A DNA stretch of 64,000 bases from an uncultured Roseobacter sp. (GCF_947495025.1 NZ_CANLXG010000002.1:1120124-1184123), one strand, 5' to 3'; positions 1 to 10,153 are shown, counted from the first letter of the stretch. Numbers and translations: made by a program. Notes: generated by a model from the letters alone, not told the origin.

Positions 1-819
1 ATGTCAGAACAGCTGAAGATCGCAATTACCGGCGTGTCAGGCCGCATGGGCCGCATGCTGGTCGGGACAATCGGTGGCTCGGACAAGGCGGTGGTCGTCT
101 CTGCACTGGAGCGCTCGGGGCATGACTGGATCGGCAATGACCTCGGCCTGTGCACAGGCGGTCAGCCATCCGGAATTACAGTGACCGATGATGTGGATGC
201 GGCATTTGCCGCTGCCGATGTCGTGGTTGATTTCACCGCGCCAGCCGCAACGATCGCCTTTGCTTCAGCGGCCGTGCGCGCCGGTACTGCGCATGTGATC
301 GGAACAACGGGCATGACGGAGCAGGAGCTCAATGCGCTGTCGGCAGCCGGAGCAGGTGGTGTGACCGTACGCGCCGGCAACATGAGCCTCGGCGTAAATC
401 TGCTGGTCCAGCTGACGAAGCGCGTCGCGGCGGCACTGGATGATGACTACGACATCGAGGTGATCGAGGCGCATCACAATCAGAAAGTTGATGCGCCATC
501 CGGCACGGCCCTGATGTTGGGCGAGGCCGCTGCCGAAGGGCGCGGCGTATCGCTGCGGGATGTTTCCGACCGGGGTCGTGATGGCATCACCGGCGCCCGC
601 CGGCGCGGTGACATCGGTTTTTCCGCAATCCGGGGCGGGGACATCATCGGCGAGCATGACGTGCTGTTTGCCGCGACTGGCGAGCGTATCACGCTGCGCC
701 ATGTGGCCTCGGACCGGTCGGTTTTTGCAAGAGGCGCGCTCAAGGCGGCGCTCTGGACAAAAGGCCGGCCACCCGGAGCATACGATATGCTTGATGTTCT
801 CGGGCTTTCGTCCGGATAA
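1..819 (+). CDS. dapB: 4-hydroxy-tetrahydrodipicolinate reductase
   Basis: Cytoplasmic enzyme of the diaminopimelate branch of lysine and peptidoglycan synthesis; it reduces hydroxytetrahydrodipicolinate with NAD(P)H. The 272-residue protein has the usual family length. Seen directly: the N-terminal dinucleotide motif GVSGRMGRM (residues 11-19), the GTTG segment near 101, and the DapB signature [14 protein letters not shown] at about 156-169, which carries the catalytic His-His pair, Lys162 and the substrate-binding GT. The window begins exactly at the ATG, so the ribosome binding site and upstream context cannot be seen. A 78-bp gap separates it from the next gene on the same strand. The identification is secure. 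Confidence 0.97.
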   Translation: MSEQLKIAITGVSGRMGRMLVGTIGGSDKAVVVSALERSGHDWIGNDLGLCTGGQPSGITVTDDVDAAFAAADVVVDFTAPAATIAFASAAVRAGTAHVIGTTGMTEQELNALSAAGAGGVTVRAGNMSLGVNLLVQLTKRVAAALDDDYDIEVIEAHHNQKVDAPSGTALMLGEAAAEGRGVSLRDVSDRGRDGITGARRRGDIGFSAIRGGDIIGEHDVLFAATGERITLRHVASDRSVFARGALKAALWTKGRPPGAYDMLDVLGLSSG

Positions 820-897
820 TCCGCGGCAAAACTTTTTTGAAACCGTTTGCGCTTCTGATGCGTATTACTCACGAGTACCCGATTACCGGAGACAAAC

Positions 898-1254
898 ATG
901 CGCGCTTTTTTTGTTTCATTGCTGACCGCTGCCGCCTTTTCGGGTGCACCGGCCTTTGCTGAATTCGCGAAAATCGATGATCAGTCGGAGTTTATGAAGC
1001 TTGTCACCGGCAAAGAACTGAAGCGACCGTTTGTGAACCTTGAGGTGACTGCGGACGGTCAGATATCGGGTCGTGGTGCCGCATGGCCGGTAACCGGGAA
1101 CTGGACATGGAAAGACGGGTATTTCTGCCGCGACCTTTACTGGGGCGGCGATGCGCTGGGTTATAACTGTCAGGAAGTAAAAGCCAGCGACGGCCGCATC
1201 CGCTTTACTTCGGACCAGGGACAGGGCGATTCGGCCGAGTTCCGGTTGAGGTAA
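898..1254 (+). CDS. small secreted protein of unknown function
   Basis: A 118-residue protein with a clear Sec signal peptide: positive N-terminus MR, hydrophobic core FFVSLLTAAAFSG, likely cleavage after AFA at about residue 21. The mature part is about 97 residues, probably periplasmic, with several aromatic residues and two cysteines in the CRDLYWGGDALGYNC segment (about 81-95) that could form a disulfide. The start is supported by GGAGA about 6 bases upstream. It follows dapB on the same strand. As I recall, related roseobacter proteins are sometimes labelled dihydrodipicolinate reductase only because of this neighbourhood; nothing in the sequence supports that activity. No function is assigned. 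Confidence 0.75.
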   Translation: MRAFFVSLLTAAAFSGAPAFAEFAKIDDQSEFMKLVTGKELKRPFVNLEVTADGQISGRGAAWPVTGNWTWKDGYFCRDLYWGGDALGYNCQEVKASDGRIRFTSDQGQGDSAEFRLR

Positions 1255-1266
1255 CCCGCTCGGCGA

Positions 1267-1455
1267 TCAGAAATCGACCGCGATCCCTTTTTTCTCCCAG
1301 TCGCCAAAACGCACTGGTTCCGGCCCGTCCCGTCCGCCAAGCTCGGTCGGCAGTTCGAGATCTCCGGCAGCCTTGCGGCGCGCTTCCGCCTCTGCAAGCG
1401 CACGTTGCGCTGCGGGTGGCAGAGTGTCCTGGTTGGACGCTTTCTTGTCAGTCAT
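1267..1455 (-). CDS. DUF1674 / SDHAF4-like protein
   Basis: A 62-residue protein ending in the conserved DUF1674 C-terminus: GGRDGPEPVRFGDWEKKGIAVDF is recognisable from GG through the terminal DF. Eukaryotic members (SDHAF4) help assemble succinate dehydrogenase by engaging the flavinated SdhA subunit; bacterial members are small cytoplasmic proteins of presumed similar role (inference). The N-terminal half is charged and alanine-rich, consistent with a flexible helix. A GAGGAAG ribosome binding site lies just upstream of the ATG. It is divergent from rsmB and convergent with the small secreted-protein gene. Length matches the family. Confidence 0.8.
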   Translation of the reverse strand: MTDKKASNQDTLPPAAQRALAEAEARRKAAGDLELPTELGGRDGPEPVRFGDWEKKGIAVDF

Positions 1456-1539
1456 AGAGCATCTTCCTCGTACTGGTCTTGATATACGCCGTCCTTTGGC
1501 GCAGACAACCCGTCAGATTTCCCAGATGCGAGCCCATAA

Positions 1540-2805
1540 ATGTCACAGACCGGCCTTCCCGCGCGCAGAAGCGCAGTTTACCTGCTGGACCAGCTGCTGG
1601 GCGAAGGACGCCTGATGTCAGAACTGCTTGGCGCGGGCGTGCTCGACAGGCTGGAGCCGGAGGATCGCGCCCGTGCTGCGCGCCTGGCCCAGGACACGCT
1701 GCGCGGCCTCGAACGCGCGGACCGCATTCTGCAAAAGCACCTTTCAAAGTACCCTCCGCTGACGGTGCGCAATGCTTTGCGTGTCGCTACTGTCGAGCTG
1801 TGCCACGGTGCCGCGGGGCACGGGGTGGTAAACGCAATGGTCGAGCTTGTCTCGCGCCATAACCGCTACGCGCACCTCAAAGGGCTGACCAATGCCGTGT
1901 TGCGTAAAGTTGCAGCAGACGGGCCCGAGGCCTGGAACGCCCTGAGGGCACCACGCCTGCCCAAATGGCTGCGCGGCCCGCTCACAGAGGCCTGGGGTGC
2001 CGATGCCATGGCTGCGATGGAGGCTGCACATTTTGCCGGGGCACCGCTCGATCTGACAGCTAAAACAGACGCGGCAGCGGTGGCAGAGGCAACGGGTGGC
2101 GTGCTGCTGCCCAATGGGTCGGTGCGTGTGAAAGACGCCGGTCAGGTTTCGGCAATGCCGGGCTTTTCTGACGGTGACTGGTGGGTGCAGGATGCCGCCG
2201 CGTCGGTTGCGGTCAGCGTCCTGGACCCGCAGGCAGGCGAAAGCGTACTCGACCTTTGTGCCGCCCCTGGCGGCAAGACGATGCAGATCGCTGCGACAGG
2301 TGCTGCTGTGACGGCCGTGGACGACTCCGCCTCGCGGATGCAGCGGGTGAGTGAAAACCTTGAGCGGACGGGGCTGAAAGCGAAACTGGTTACCAGTGAT
2401 GTGCGGAAAATGACGGGCACATACGACGCCATACTGCTTGATGCACCCTGTTCTGCAACCGGCACGATCCGCCGGCACCCCGACCTGCCGCACGCAAAGG
2501 ACGGATCAGAATTTGGCGAACTGATCGAATTGCAGGAGCATTTCATTGACCACGCCTGGAAGTTGCTGAAACCGGGTGGCCGGATGGTTTTCTGTACCTG
2601 TTCTCTGCTGCCAGACGAAGGCGAAGTGCAGGTCGAGGAAGCACTGGCCCGTCACGCTGATATGTCATGCGATACAGCTATCCCGGCGGGTATCGACCCG
2701 GCCTGGCAGACCGAAGAAGGCGGTATCAGACTGCGCCCGGACTACTGGGCGGATGCCGGCGGAATGGACGGGTTCTATATTGCTTGTCTGCGGAAAACTG
2801 CCTGA
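1540..2805 (+). CDS. rsmB: RsmB-type 16S rRNA cytosine-C5 methyltransferase
   Basis: SAM-dependent methyltransferase that makes m5C in 16S rRNA (position 967 in E. coli). The 421-residue protein has an N-terminal NusB-like RNA-binding domain (about 1-130) and a C-terminal Rossmann methyltransferase. Seen: the SAM loop LDLCAAPGGKT (238-248), the catalytic motif DAPCSATGTIRRHPD (301-315, Cys304) and the second conserved cysteine in FCTCSLLPDEGE (Cys354). A two-cysteine arrangement is expected for RNA m5C enzymes. The start at 1540 has no obvious Shine-Dalgarno, but the N-terminus aligns with the NusB domain. It lies upstream of a heparinase-like gene, as is usual in this lineage. Confidence 0.92.
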   Translation: MSQTGLPARRSAVYLLDQLLGEGRLMSELLGAGVLDRLEPEDRARAARLAQDTLRGLERADRILQKHLSKYPPLTVRNALRVATVELCHGAAGHGVVNAMVELVSRHNRYAHLKGLTNAVLRKVAADGPEAWNALRAPRLPKWLRGPLTEAWGADAMAAMEAAHFAGAPLDLTAKTDAAAVAEATGGVLLPNGSVRVKDAGQVSAMPGFSDGDWWVQDAAASVAVSVLDPQAGESVLDLCAAPGGKTMQIAATGAAVTAVDDSASRMQRVSENLERTGLKAKLVTSDVRKMTGTYDAILLDAPCSATGTIRRHPDLPHAKDGSEFGELIELQEHFIDHAWKLLKPGGRMVFCTCSLLPDEGEVQVEEALARHADMSCDTAIPAGIDPAWQTEEGGIRLRPDYWADAGGMDGFYIACLRKTA

Positions 2806-2897
2806 TCAAACAACGCGCGCAATCGTGCAGCGACAAACCCGGTGACTCAAAGGCGGGCGCAGGCTATCATTGCGGCAACGCGCCGGCAGAGCGCACC

Positions 2898-4667
2898 ATG
2901 GCAGAGTATCATATGTCCGGAGCCCGCAGTTTCGCCGCAAGAAAGGTGCAGTTTCTGAACCGCTGGCACGCATCGCGTGCCGGACGGATGAAAACGCGCG
3001 CAGTTGGCTTCGTTTCTTCCCCAGAACCACGCACCATCGGAAGCTTTGCACGTGGGCGCCAGCTTATGGCCGGAAATTTCCTGTTCGCAGGCCACCTGCT
3101 GGAGCAAAAGGATGCCGAGCTCTGGGATCTGCCGGTTCCCACTGCAGAATTTGGTCAGGAACTGAACGGTTTTTCATGGCTGGATGATCTGGCTGCCGTC
3201 GGAGACGGGCCTGCGCGCGCCGCAGCACAGACATGGTTGTGGAGCTGGATTGACCGCTATGGCCGGGGTCGGGGGCCTGGCTGGACGCCGGATCTGACCG
3301 GTCGCCGGCTGATCCGCTGGATTAACCACGCGATTTTTGTTCTGCGGGGCGCCGAGTCAGAAGAAAGCCACGCATTTTATGGCAGCCTTTTTCGCCAGAC
3401 TCACTTTCTGGCAAAGCGCTGGCACGGGGCAGCCCCGGGCCTGCCCAGGATCGAGGCGCTTTGTGGTCTGGTCTATGCGGGCCTGGCGCTGGAGGGTATG
3501 GAAGCGATGGCGCAGCCTGCGGTACGGGCGCTGGCCAGAGAGTGCCGGGCGCGCATCGACGATCAGGGCGGCCTGCCAACGCGTAACCCTGAAGAACTGC
3601 TCGACGTGTTCACCCTGCTGTGCTGGACGGCAGCTGCGCTGGAGGAGGCCGGGCAGTCTGTCCCGGACGAACACACCGCTGCGATTGAACGGATCGCACC
3701 GACACTCAGAACCCTGCGGCATGCCGACGGCGGGCTCGCGCGGTTTCATGGAGGCGGTCGTGGTGCAGAGGGCTGGCTGGACCATGCGCTGGCGCAGGCA
3801 CGGATCCGGAACAGCCAGCCTGACGGCCTGTCGATGGGCTATGCGCGTCTGTCTGCCGGACGGACAAGTGTTGTCGTCGATGCTTCGGTGCCCCCGTCAG
3901 GCGCGGCCTCCTATAATGCGCATGCCTCGACGCTTGCGTTCGAGCTGACCTCCGGGCGCAGACCGCTTGTGGTGAACTGTGGTTCTGGTCGGACGTTTGG
4001 TGCTGAGTGGCGGCGTGCGGGGCGGGCGACCCCCTCTCATTCAACACTGGCGCTGGATGGCTATTCCAGCGCGCGGCTGGGCGAGCAGGATGCTGAAACC
4101 GGGCGCGAGCCGCTTATCGAGGGGCCAACGCGCGTCCCGATCGAAGTGGGTCATGCCAGCGACGGTCTGCGGTTTCAGAGTGGTCACAACGGTTTCGTAC
4201 CAACGCACGGTCTGACACATGCGCGCACCCTTGAGATGACGTTCGATGGCCGGGGCCTGGCCGGCGAGGATATGCTGCTGGCGCTCGAGGACAGTGAAAA
4301 GCGCCGTTTCGACCGGACGATGGATGCCGCGGGTCTGAGCGGTATCGCCTTTGACATCCGGTTTCACCTGCACCCTGAGGTCGATGTTACTATTGATCTG
4401 GGGGGGGCGGCGGTCTCTATGGCGCTCAAGAGCGGCGAAATCTGGGTTTTCCGGCATGATGGCACACAGAAACTGTCGCTTGAGCCATCGGTTTATCTGG
4501 AAACCGGGCGTCTCAAGCCACGTGGGTCAAATCAGATTGTCCTTTCCGGGCGGGCTATGTCATATGCGACGCGTATCCGCTGGTCCTTGTCCAAGGCGCA
4601 GGAAACTGCCATTGGCGTGCGGGATCTCAGCCTCGATATGCCCGATCTGACTGAACTGCTGCCATAA
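2898..4667 (+). CDS. heparinase II/III family protein
   Basis: A protein of about 589 residues with the two-part layout of this family: a helical N-terminal half (segments such as WLWSWIDRYGRG and LIRWINHA) and a beta-rich C-terminal heparinase II/III-like domain that begins near SYNAHASTLAFELTSG. The open frame extends upstream into rsmB, but the first plausible starts are ATG 2898 or ATG 2913; neither has a strong Shine-Dalgarno. Polysaccharide lyases share this fold, but the copy lodged between rsmB and purH is conserved in alphaproteobacteria and no substrate is established from the sequence. I see no signal peptide, so an exported lyase role is doubtful. Product name good; function unknown. 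Confidence 0.82.
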   Translation: MAEYHMSGARSFAARKVQFLNRWHASRAGRMKTRAVGFVSSPEPRTIGSFARGRQLMAGNFLFAGHLLEQKDAELWDLPVPTAEFGQELNGFSWLDDLAAVGDGPARAAAQTWLWSWIDRYGRGRGPGWTPDLTGRRLIRWINHAIFVLRGAESEESHAFYGSLFRQTHFLAKRWHGAAPGLPRIEALCGLVYAGLALEGMEAMAQPAVRALARECRARIDDQGGLPTRNPEELLDVFTLLCWTAAALEEAGQSVPDEHTAAIERIAPTLRTLRHADGGLARFHGGGRGAEGWLDHALAQARIRNSQPDGLSMGYARLSAGRTSVVVDASVPPSGAASYNAHASTLAFELTSGRRPLVVNCGSGRTFGAEWRRAGRATPSHSTLALDGYSSARLGEQDAETGREPLIEGPTRVPIEVGHASDGLRFQSGHNGFVPTHGLTHARTLEMTFDGRGLAGEDMLLALEDSEKRRFDRTMDAAGLSGIAFDIRFHLHPEVDVTIDLGGAAVSMALKSGEIWVFRHDGTQKLSLEPSVYLETGRLKPRGSNQIVLSGRAMSYATRIRWSLSKAQETAIGVRDLSLDMPDLTELLP

Positions 4668-4679
4668 GGACCCCGACCG

Positions 4680-6266
4680 ATGACCGATCTTGTACCGCTG
4701 CGCCGCGCGCTGCTTTCTGTATCCGATAAAACCGGGCTGGTTGAACTGGGGCAGGCGCTGGCTAACAGAGGTGTCGAGCTGCTGTCGACCGGCGGTACGG
4801 CACGCGCGCTGCGCGAGGCAGGGCTGACCGTCATGGACGTATCCGAGGCAACGGGGTTTCCCGAAATGATGGACGGTCGGGTCAAAACCCTTCATCCGGT
4901 GGTGCATGGTGGCCTTCTGGCCCTGCGGGACAATGGTGAACATGTCGCGGCCATGAACACACACAACATCGGCGCCATCGATCTGGTGGTTGTGAACCTT
5001 TATCCGTTCGAAGAGACCGTCGCGAAGGGTGCAGAATACGCCGAAGCGATCGAAAACATAGACATCGGCGGTCCGGCGATGATCCGTTCAGCCGCCAAGA
5101 ACCACGGTTTCGTATCTGTCGTCGTGGATGTCGCGGATTACGCGCCGCTGATGGCAGAGCTGGCAGATAACGACGGCAAGACCTCTTATGCGCTGCGGCA
5201 GCGCCTGGCCCGGACCGCCTATGCGCGGACCGCTGCCTATGACACGGCCGTCAGCACCTGGATGGCAGAACAGGTCGGCGAAACACCGCGCCGGCGGACG
5301 TTTGGCGGTCAGCTCGCGCAGACCCTGCGCTATGGCGAGAATCCGCACCAGCAGGCGGCATTCTACACCGACGGTTCTGCCCGGCCAGGCGTCGCGACAG
5401 CAGCCCAGCATCAGGGCAAGGAACTGAGCTACAACAACATCAATGATACGGATGCAGCCTTTGAACTGGTGAGTGAGTTCGATCCGGCAGACGGGCCGGC
5501 CTGCGCCATTATCAAGCACGCAAATCCTTGCGGCGTTGCGCGTGGCGCGACGCTGGCCGAGGCCTATTCCCGCGCGTTTGACTGTGACCGGACGTCCGCC
5601 TTTGGGGGCATTATCGCGCTGAACCAGCCGCTGGATGCCGCAACGGCCGAAGAGATCGTGGGTATATTCACGGAAGTTGTCATTGCACCCGGGGCGGACG
5701 ACGGCGCGCGCGCAGTATTCGCGGCAAAGAAAAACCTGCGGTTGCTGACGACAGACGGTCTGGCCGATCCATCAGTTGCACAGACGGCTGTCCGGCAGGT
5801 ATCGGGCGGTTACCTGGTCCAGGACAAGGATGTCGGCCGGATCACCATGAACGACCTGAAAGTGGTGACAGAACGTGCGCCGTCCGAGCAGGAAATGGCA
5901 GATATGCTCTTTGCCTGGACGGTGGCGAAACACGTGAAATCCAATGCCATCATTTACGTCAGGGACGGCGCAACCGTAGGCGTGGGCGCAGGTCAGATGA
6001 GCCGCGTCGACAGCACACGCATCGCCGCCCGCAAAGCCGAAGATATGGCAGAGGCCATGGGCCTGCCCGCGCCGCTCACCAGGGGTTCGGTTGTGGCATC
6101 GGACGCCTTTTTCCCGTTTGCCGACGGTCTGATCACCGCTGCCGAAGCCGGGGCAACGGCGCTGATCCAGCCCGGCGGTTCGATGCGTGACGACGAGGTC
6201 ATTGCAGCCGCCAATGAGGCGGGCCTTGCGATGGTATTCACTGGCATGCGCCATTTCCGTCACTAG
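4680..6266 (+). CDS. purH: bifunctional AICAR transformylase / IMP cyclohydrolase
   Basis: Catalyses the last two steps of de novo IMP synthesis in the cytoplasm. At 528 residues it is normal length. The N-terminal MGS-like cyclohydrolase domain shows STGGTA and [14 protein letters not shown]; the C-terminal transformylase domain shows the KHANPCG catalytic motif near residue 280 and a C-terminal SDAFFPF segment. AAGGA lies about 9 bases before the ATG. It follows the heparinase-like gene by 12 bp and precedes lspA by 9 bp, so cotranscription is likely. Confidence 0.97.
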   Translation: MTDLVPLRRALLSVSDKTGLVELGQALANRGVELLSTGGTARALREAGLTVMDVSEATGFPEMMDGRVKTLHPVVHGGLLALRDNGEHVAAMNTHNIGAIDLVVVNLYPFEETVAKGAEYAEAIENIDIGGPAMIRSAAKNHGFVSVVVDVADYAPLMAELADNDGKTSYALRQRLARTAYARTAAYDTAVSTWMAEQVGETPRRRTFGGQLAQTLRYGENPHQQAAFYTDGSARPGVATAAQHQGKELSYNNINDTDAAFELVSEFDPADGPACAIIKHANPCGVARGATLAEAYSRAFDCDRTSAFGGIIALNQPLDAATAEEIVGIFTEVVIAPGADDGARAVFAAKKNLRLLTTDGLADPSVAQTAVRQVSGGYLVQDKDVGRITMNDLKVVTERAPSEQEMADMLFAWTVAKHVKSNAIIYVRDGATVGVGAGQMSRVDSTRIAARKAEDMAEAMGLPAPLTRGSVVASDAFFPFADGLITAAEAGATALIQPGGSMRDDEVIAAANEAGLAMVFTGMRHFRH

Positions 6267-6275
6267 GAGAGGCCG

Positions 6276-6761
6276 ATGCGGCTCATCGCTCTGACAGCTT
6301 TTGCAGCTTTCGCGCTTGATCAGATCAGCAAGTATCTGGTGATCCATGTGATGGAACTCTGGCGGATACGCTCGGTTGATGTGCTGCCGCCCCTGCTGAA
6401 CTTCCGGTATGGGGAAAACCGCGGGATCAATTTTGGTCTGTTCGGGGATGGCTCGGACACAAGCCGGTGGATTCTGATCGGTCTGGCTGTTGTCATCTGC
6501 GCGGGTGTCCTGTTCTGGGCGCGCCGCGCACCGCTGGGAACAGTGGCGCAGATTGGCGCAGGGTTACTGGTTGGCGGGGCGATGGCGAATGTTCTCGACC
6601 GCCTTATCTATGGTTACGTGCTCGATTTCCTGAACATGTCCTGCTGCGGGATCAACAACCCCTTTGTGTTCAATGTGGCAGATATTTTTATTTTTGCCGG
6701 TGCCATTGCGTTGGTATTCTTTGCACCGGATGAAAAGAAAAGTGCCGAAAAAGGGCAGTGA
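6276..6761 (+). CDS. lspA: lipoprotein signal peptidase (signal peptidase II)
   Basis: Inner-membrane aspartyl protease that removes signal peptides from diacylated prolipoproteins. The 161-residue protein has four hydrophobic segments. Seen: DQISK at 15-19, ENRGINFGLF (47-56), and the two catalytic aspartates in GYVLDFL (Asp117) and NVADIFI (Asp136). GGAGAGG lies before the ATG. Its immediate neighbour downstream is itself a lipoprotein gene. Residues between the catalytic aspartates include an unusual CC pair (NMSCCGINN). Confidence 0.96.
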   Translation: MRLIALTAFAAFALDQISKYLVIHVMELWRIRSVDVLPPLLNFRYGENRGINFGLFGDGSDTSRWILIGLAVVICAGVLFWARRAPLGTVAQIGAGLLVGGAMANVLDRLIYGYVLDFLNMSCCGINNPFVFNVADIFIFAGAIALVFFAPDEKKSAEKGQ

Positions 6762-6811
6762 CATTCCCCGCGCGCCTGTCGTATCAAAGGCAGCACAGAA
6801 GGAGAGACAGC

Positions 6812-7315
6812 ATGCACCGTCCGGTGGCCCTGATACTGATCGCGACCCTGCTCAGCGCCTGCGCCAACAACGGCCTGCGAGAGCTGAGATCAAACGGGAC
6901 GGGCCCGGATGAGTTCCTTGTGGAACCCAAGGCGCCCCTGCAGACGCCTGACGATCTGACAGCGCTTCCAACGCCAACACCCGGTCAGGGAAACCTGACC
7001 GACAACGATCCGCTGTCGGATGCGGTTGTTGCGCTTGGCGGGCGACCATCAGACCCGAACGCGGGCGTTCCGGGCACGGATGGGGCCATTGTGACGGCTG
7101 CATCGCGGTTTGGCGTCACGCCTGAAATCCGCTCGGAACTTGCAGCGGAAGATGCGGAATTCAGACGCAGGCAGGCGCGGTTCACCCAGATCAGGCTTTT
7201 CCCGCAGGACCGGTATAACGAGGCCTACAGAAGCCAGGCGCTGGACCCCGATGAGACCGCGGAACTCTGGCGGCAGGCCGGTGCCCGGACGCCAAGTTTC
7301 CCTCCTCAGTTCTGA
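6812..7315 (+). CDS. DUF3035 lipoprotein
   Basis: A predicted lipoprotein of 168 residues: N-terminus MHRP, hydrophobic stretch VALILIAT and a lipobox LLSAC with the lipidated cysteine at residue 17. The mature chain is proline-rich at first, then shows RYGVTP-like and DPDETAELWRQAG segments typical of DUF3035, a family common in Rhodobacterales and possibly envelope-associated. An in-frame ATG at 6758 overlaps lspA, but it would bury the lipobox in the chain; ATG 6812 has AAGGAGAG at the right distance and gives a proper signal sequence, so I use it. Function is unknown beyond envelope anchoring. Confidence 0.85.
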   Translation: MHRPVALILIATLLSACANNGLRELRSNGTGPDEFLVEPKAPLQTPDDLTALPTPTPGQGNLTDNDPLSDAVVALGGRPSDPNAGVPGTDGAIVTAASRFGVTPEIRSELAAEDAEFRRRQARFTQIRLFPQDRYNEAYRSQALDPDETAELWRQAGARTPSFPPQF

Positions 7316-7422
7316 TCTTTGCACCGACCCGCTGTAACATTCCTGCCAGCATGACTTGAACAGAACTGGTTGCGGCGTACCTCTTAGCCCAGAACAGCGT
7401 TTTGCCGGACCGGAGACCCCTG

Positions 7423-8757
7423 ATGTTCACAACTGCCCTGCGCGCAGCAGTCATTGCACTTTTGCCCGTTTCGCTTGCTGCGGATGAAGAAGCGGTGACC
7501 ACTTTTGAACTCGACAACGGCATGCAGGTCGTGGTGGTCGAGGACCATCGCGCGCCCGTCGTGCAGCACATGGTCTGGTACCGCGCAGGGTCTGCTGATG
7601 AGCCGCCGGGCTCATCCGGCGTTGCGCATTTTCTGGAGCATCTGCTGTTCAAGGCCACCGACACTCTCGAGGCGGGTGAGCTGTCGGCGACCGTGGCGCG
7701 GAACGGCGGACGGGACAATGCCTTCACCTCCTATGACTACACCGCCTATTTTCAGCGCGTCGCCGCAGACCGTCTGGAGCTGATGATGCGTATGGAATCA
7801 GACCGGATGCGCAACATCCGTCTGACGGAGGAAAACATCCTTACGGAGCGCGACGTGATCATAGAGGAACGTAACCAGCGCACAGAGAACAACGCGGGGG
7901 CTCTTTTCGGCGAACAGGTGGCTGCAGCTCAGTTTCTGAACCACCGTTATGGCCAGCCGATCATCGGGTGGATGCATGAAATGCAGACGCTCGATATGCA
8001 GGATGCACTCGCGTTTTATGAGATTTATTATTCCCCCAACAATGCTGTTCTGGTCGTCTCTGGCGACGTGACGCCAGAGGAAGTGCGTCGTCTGGCGGAG
8101 AAATACTATGGCGTAATTCCCGCAAATCCCGACCTTCCTGAACGCGTCCGTGCAGAAGAGCCGCCCCAGACCGCTGAGCGCCGGCTTATTTTCCGCGATG
8201 CGCGCGTCGCGCAACCCTATGTGAGGCGGTCTTATCTCGCACCCGAACGGGACCCGGGCAGCCAGGAAACGGCTGCGGCACTGACCATGCTGGCCGAGAT
8301 ACTGGGCGGGGGGCAGACTTCTTTTCTGACCGAAGAGCTGCAGTTCAACACGCAGATCGCAACCTTTACCGGCGCGTTTTATCGCGGTGTGTCGCTGGAC
8401 GACACGACGTTCAATCTGATCGTGGTACCGACGCCTGATGTCTCGTTACAGGAAGCAGAAGATGCCATGGACGCGGCCATTGCGAAGTTCCTTGAAGAAG
8501 GTCCGGACCCCGAACAGCTTGAACGGATCAAGCTGCAGATCCGGGCCGACCTTATATATGCGCGCGACGATGTTGACCGGATAGCAAACCGCTATGGTCA
8601 GGCGCTGACATCGGGGCTGACAGTAGAGGACGTACGGGCGTGGCCGGATGTTCTGCAGGCTGTAACCGAGGAAGATATTCTGCAGGCTGCGCGCGCCCTT
8701 TTCGACAGGCGTGCGTCCGTAACAGGCTGGCTGATGCGTGAAGAGGTGACCCAATGA
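7423..8757 (+). CDS. M16 family zinc metallopeptidase, catalytic partner
   Basis: A 444-residue exported peptidase of the pitrilysin/processing-peptidase family. A signal peptide (about 1-20, ending SLAA-DEE) suggests the periplasm. The inverted zinc motif HFLEH is at residues 69-73, and the third ligand glutamate is in VIIEER near 148-149, about 76 residues on as expected. A TTG seven codons upstream is possible, but ATG 7423 directly begins the signal peptide. It overlaps the next gene by ATGA, and the two products are expected to act as an active/inactive heterodimer as in bacterial M16B pairs. The substrate is unknown. Confidence 0.9.
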   Translation: MFTTALRAAVIALLPVSLAADEEAVTTFELDNGMQVVVVEDHRAPVVQHMVWYRAGSADEPPGSSGVAHFLEHLLFKATDTLEAGELSATVARNGGRDNAFTSYDYTAYFQRVAADRLELMMRMESDRMRNIRLTEENILTERDVIIEERNQRTENNAGALFGEQVAAAQFLNHRYGQPIIGWMHEMQTLDMQDALAFYEIYYSPNNAVLVVSGDVTPEEVRRLAEKYYGVIPANPDLPERVRAEEPPQTAERRLIFRDARVAQPYVRRSYLAPERDPGSQETAAALTMLAEILGGGQTSFLTEELQFNTQIATFTGAFYRGVSLDDTTFNLIVVPTPDVSLQEAEDAMDAAIAKFLEEGPDPEQLERIKLQIRADLIYARDDVDRIANRYGQALTSGLTVEDVRAWPDVLQAVTEEDILQAARALFDRRASVTGWLMREEVTQ

Positions 8758-10073
8758 TCCGTTTTTTTCTGACGTTGCTGACTGCTGTGATGGTGAGCTT
8801 TCCTGCGGCAGCAGCCGTAGATATCAAAGAGGTCAGATCACCCGGTGGGCTGACAGCCTGGCTGGTTGAGGACCAGTCCATTCCCTTTGCCGCACTGGAA
8901 ATCCGTTTCCGCGGTGGGGCATCCCTGGATGCCGAAGGCAAACGCGGTGCAATCGCGCTGATGTCCTATATGCTGGATGAAGGCGCCGGCGCGCTGGATG
9001 CCCGTGCTTTCGCCCGTGCCTCAGAATCCCTGGCCACGTCCTTCGGATTTGACATCAGCGATGATGAACTGTCGGTCTCGGCACGATTTCTGACCGAGAA
9101 CAGGGACGCCTCGATGGAACTGCTGCGGTCTGCTCTGCTGGAGCCACGCTTTGACGCTGATGCCATCGAACGCGTCCGGGCACAGGTACTCTCGGGTATC
9201 CGGTCTGATGCAAAAGATCCCAACGCCATAGCCGGTCGGACAATGGATCAGATCATCTGGGGTGATCATCCTTATGCAACGGCTCTGGAAGGAACTGAGG
9301 AGAGCGTTTCCGCACTGACCCGCGATGACCTTGTTGCGGCGCATCGCGCGATCTTCGCGCGGGATCGTATTTACATCGGTGCGGTTGGCGATATCTCCGA
9401 AGAGGAGCTGGCAGGCCTGATCGATGAACTGCTGGGCGACCTGCCGGAAACCGGTGCACCGATGCCCCCGCGTGCGGAAATCGACATCCCGGGCGGTGTG
9501 ACCGTCGTGCCGTTTGAGACACCGCAGTCTGTCGCAATTTTTGGTCAGGCGGGAATTTCGCAGGACGATCCGGATTACTTTACGGCTGCTGTGCTCAACC
9601 ATGTGATCGGTGGTGGCTCGTTTGAGAGCCGCCTGATGACCGAAGTGCGCGAAAAACGTGGCCTGACCTACGGCGTTTATTCATACCTTGCGCCCAAAGA
9701 TCTGGGCGAAGTCTACATGGGATCGGTGAGCTCTGCCAACGACAGGATAGCTGAAGCGATCGACGTGATCCGGGCTGAATGGCGTCGGGCAGCAGAAGAA
9801 GGTGTGACCCCTTCGGAGCTTGCGGATGCCAAGACCTATCTGACCGGAGCCTATCCGCTGAGGTTTGACGGAAATGCGCGGATTGCCCGCATTATTGTCG
9901 GAATGCAGATGCTGGGTCTGCCGATCGATTACGTCGCAACCCGCAACGACAAGGTCGAAGCAGTAACGATGGACGATATCCGGCGCGTAGCAGCAGATCT
10001 GCTGGATCCGGATGGACTGCATTTTGTTGTTGTCGGCCAGCCAGAGGGCGTGGAATCGACCGCCGGCAACTGA
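8754..10073 (+). CDS. M16 family peptidase-like, non-catalytic partner
   Basis: A 439-residue exported protein with a signal peptide ending near AAA-VDI (about residue 22). It keeps the M16 fold but lacks HxxEH; the equivalent position reads LMSYMLDEGAG (69-79). It retains the second-domain signature EKRGLTYGVYSY (300-311), whose Arg and Tyr contribute to substrate binding in the partner's active site in this family. The start overlaps the stop of the catalytic partner by four bases, implying equimolar synthesis. The inactive-subunit role is inference from the motif loss plus established knowledge of two-subunit M16B peptidases. Confidence 0.9.
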   Translation: MIRFFLTLLTAVMVSFPAAAAVDIKEVRSPGGLTAWLVEDQSIPFAALEIRFRGGASLDAEGKRGAIALMSYMLDEGAGALDARAFARASESLATSFGFDISDDELSVSARFLTENRDASMELLRSALLEPRFDADAIERVRAQVLSGIRSDAKDPNAIAGRTMDQIIWGDHPYATALEGTEESVSALTRDDLVAAHRAIFARDRIYIGAVGDISEEELAGLIDELLGDLPETGAPMPPRAEIDIPGGVTVVPFETPQSVAIFGQAGISQDDPDYFTAAVLNHVIGGGSFESRLMTEVREKRGLTYGVYSYLAPKDLGEVYMGSVSSANDRIAEAIDVIRAEWRRAAEEGVTPSELADAKTYLTGAYPLRFDGNARIARIIVGMQMLGLPIDYVATRNDKVEAVTMDDIRRVAADLLDPDGLHFVVVGQPEGVESTAGN

Positions 10074-10115
10074 TCCGGTCTGTCGAAATGAGACGCTGTC
10101 GCGTCACGCCATGTC

Positions 10116-10136
10116 CCCGGACCTGAGCGTTCCGGG
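10116..10136. terminator. small hairpin between convergent genes
   Basis: A 6-bp stem (CCCGGA / TCCGGG) with a 9-base loop lies in the 80-bp gap between the convergent M16 partner and aldehyde dehydrogenase genes. It lacks a clear U tract on either strand, so a terminator role is only positional inference. Confidence 0.3.
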
Positions 10137-10153
10137 TGTGGGCGGCGGACCGG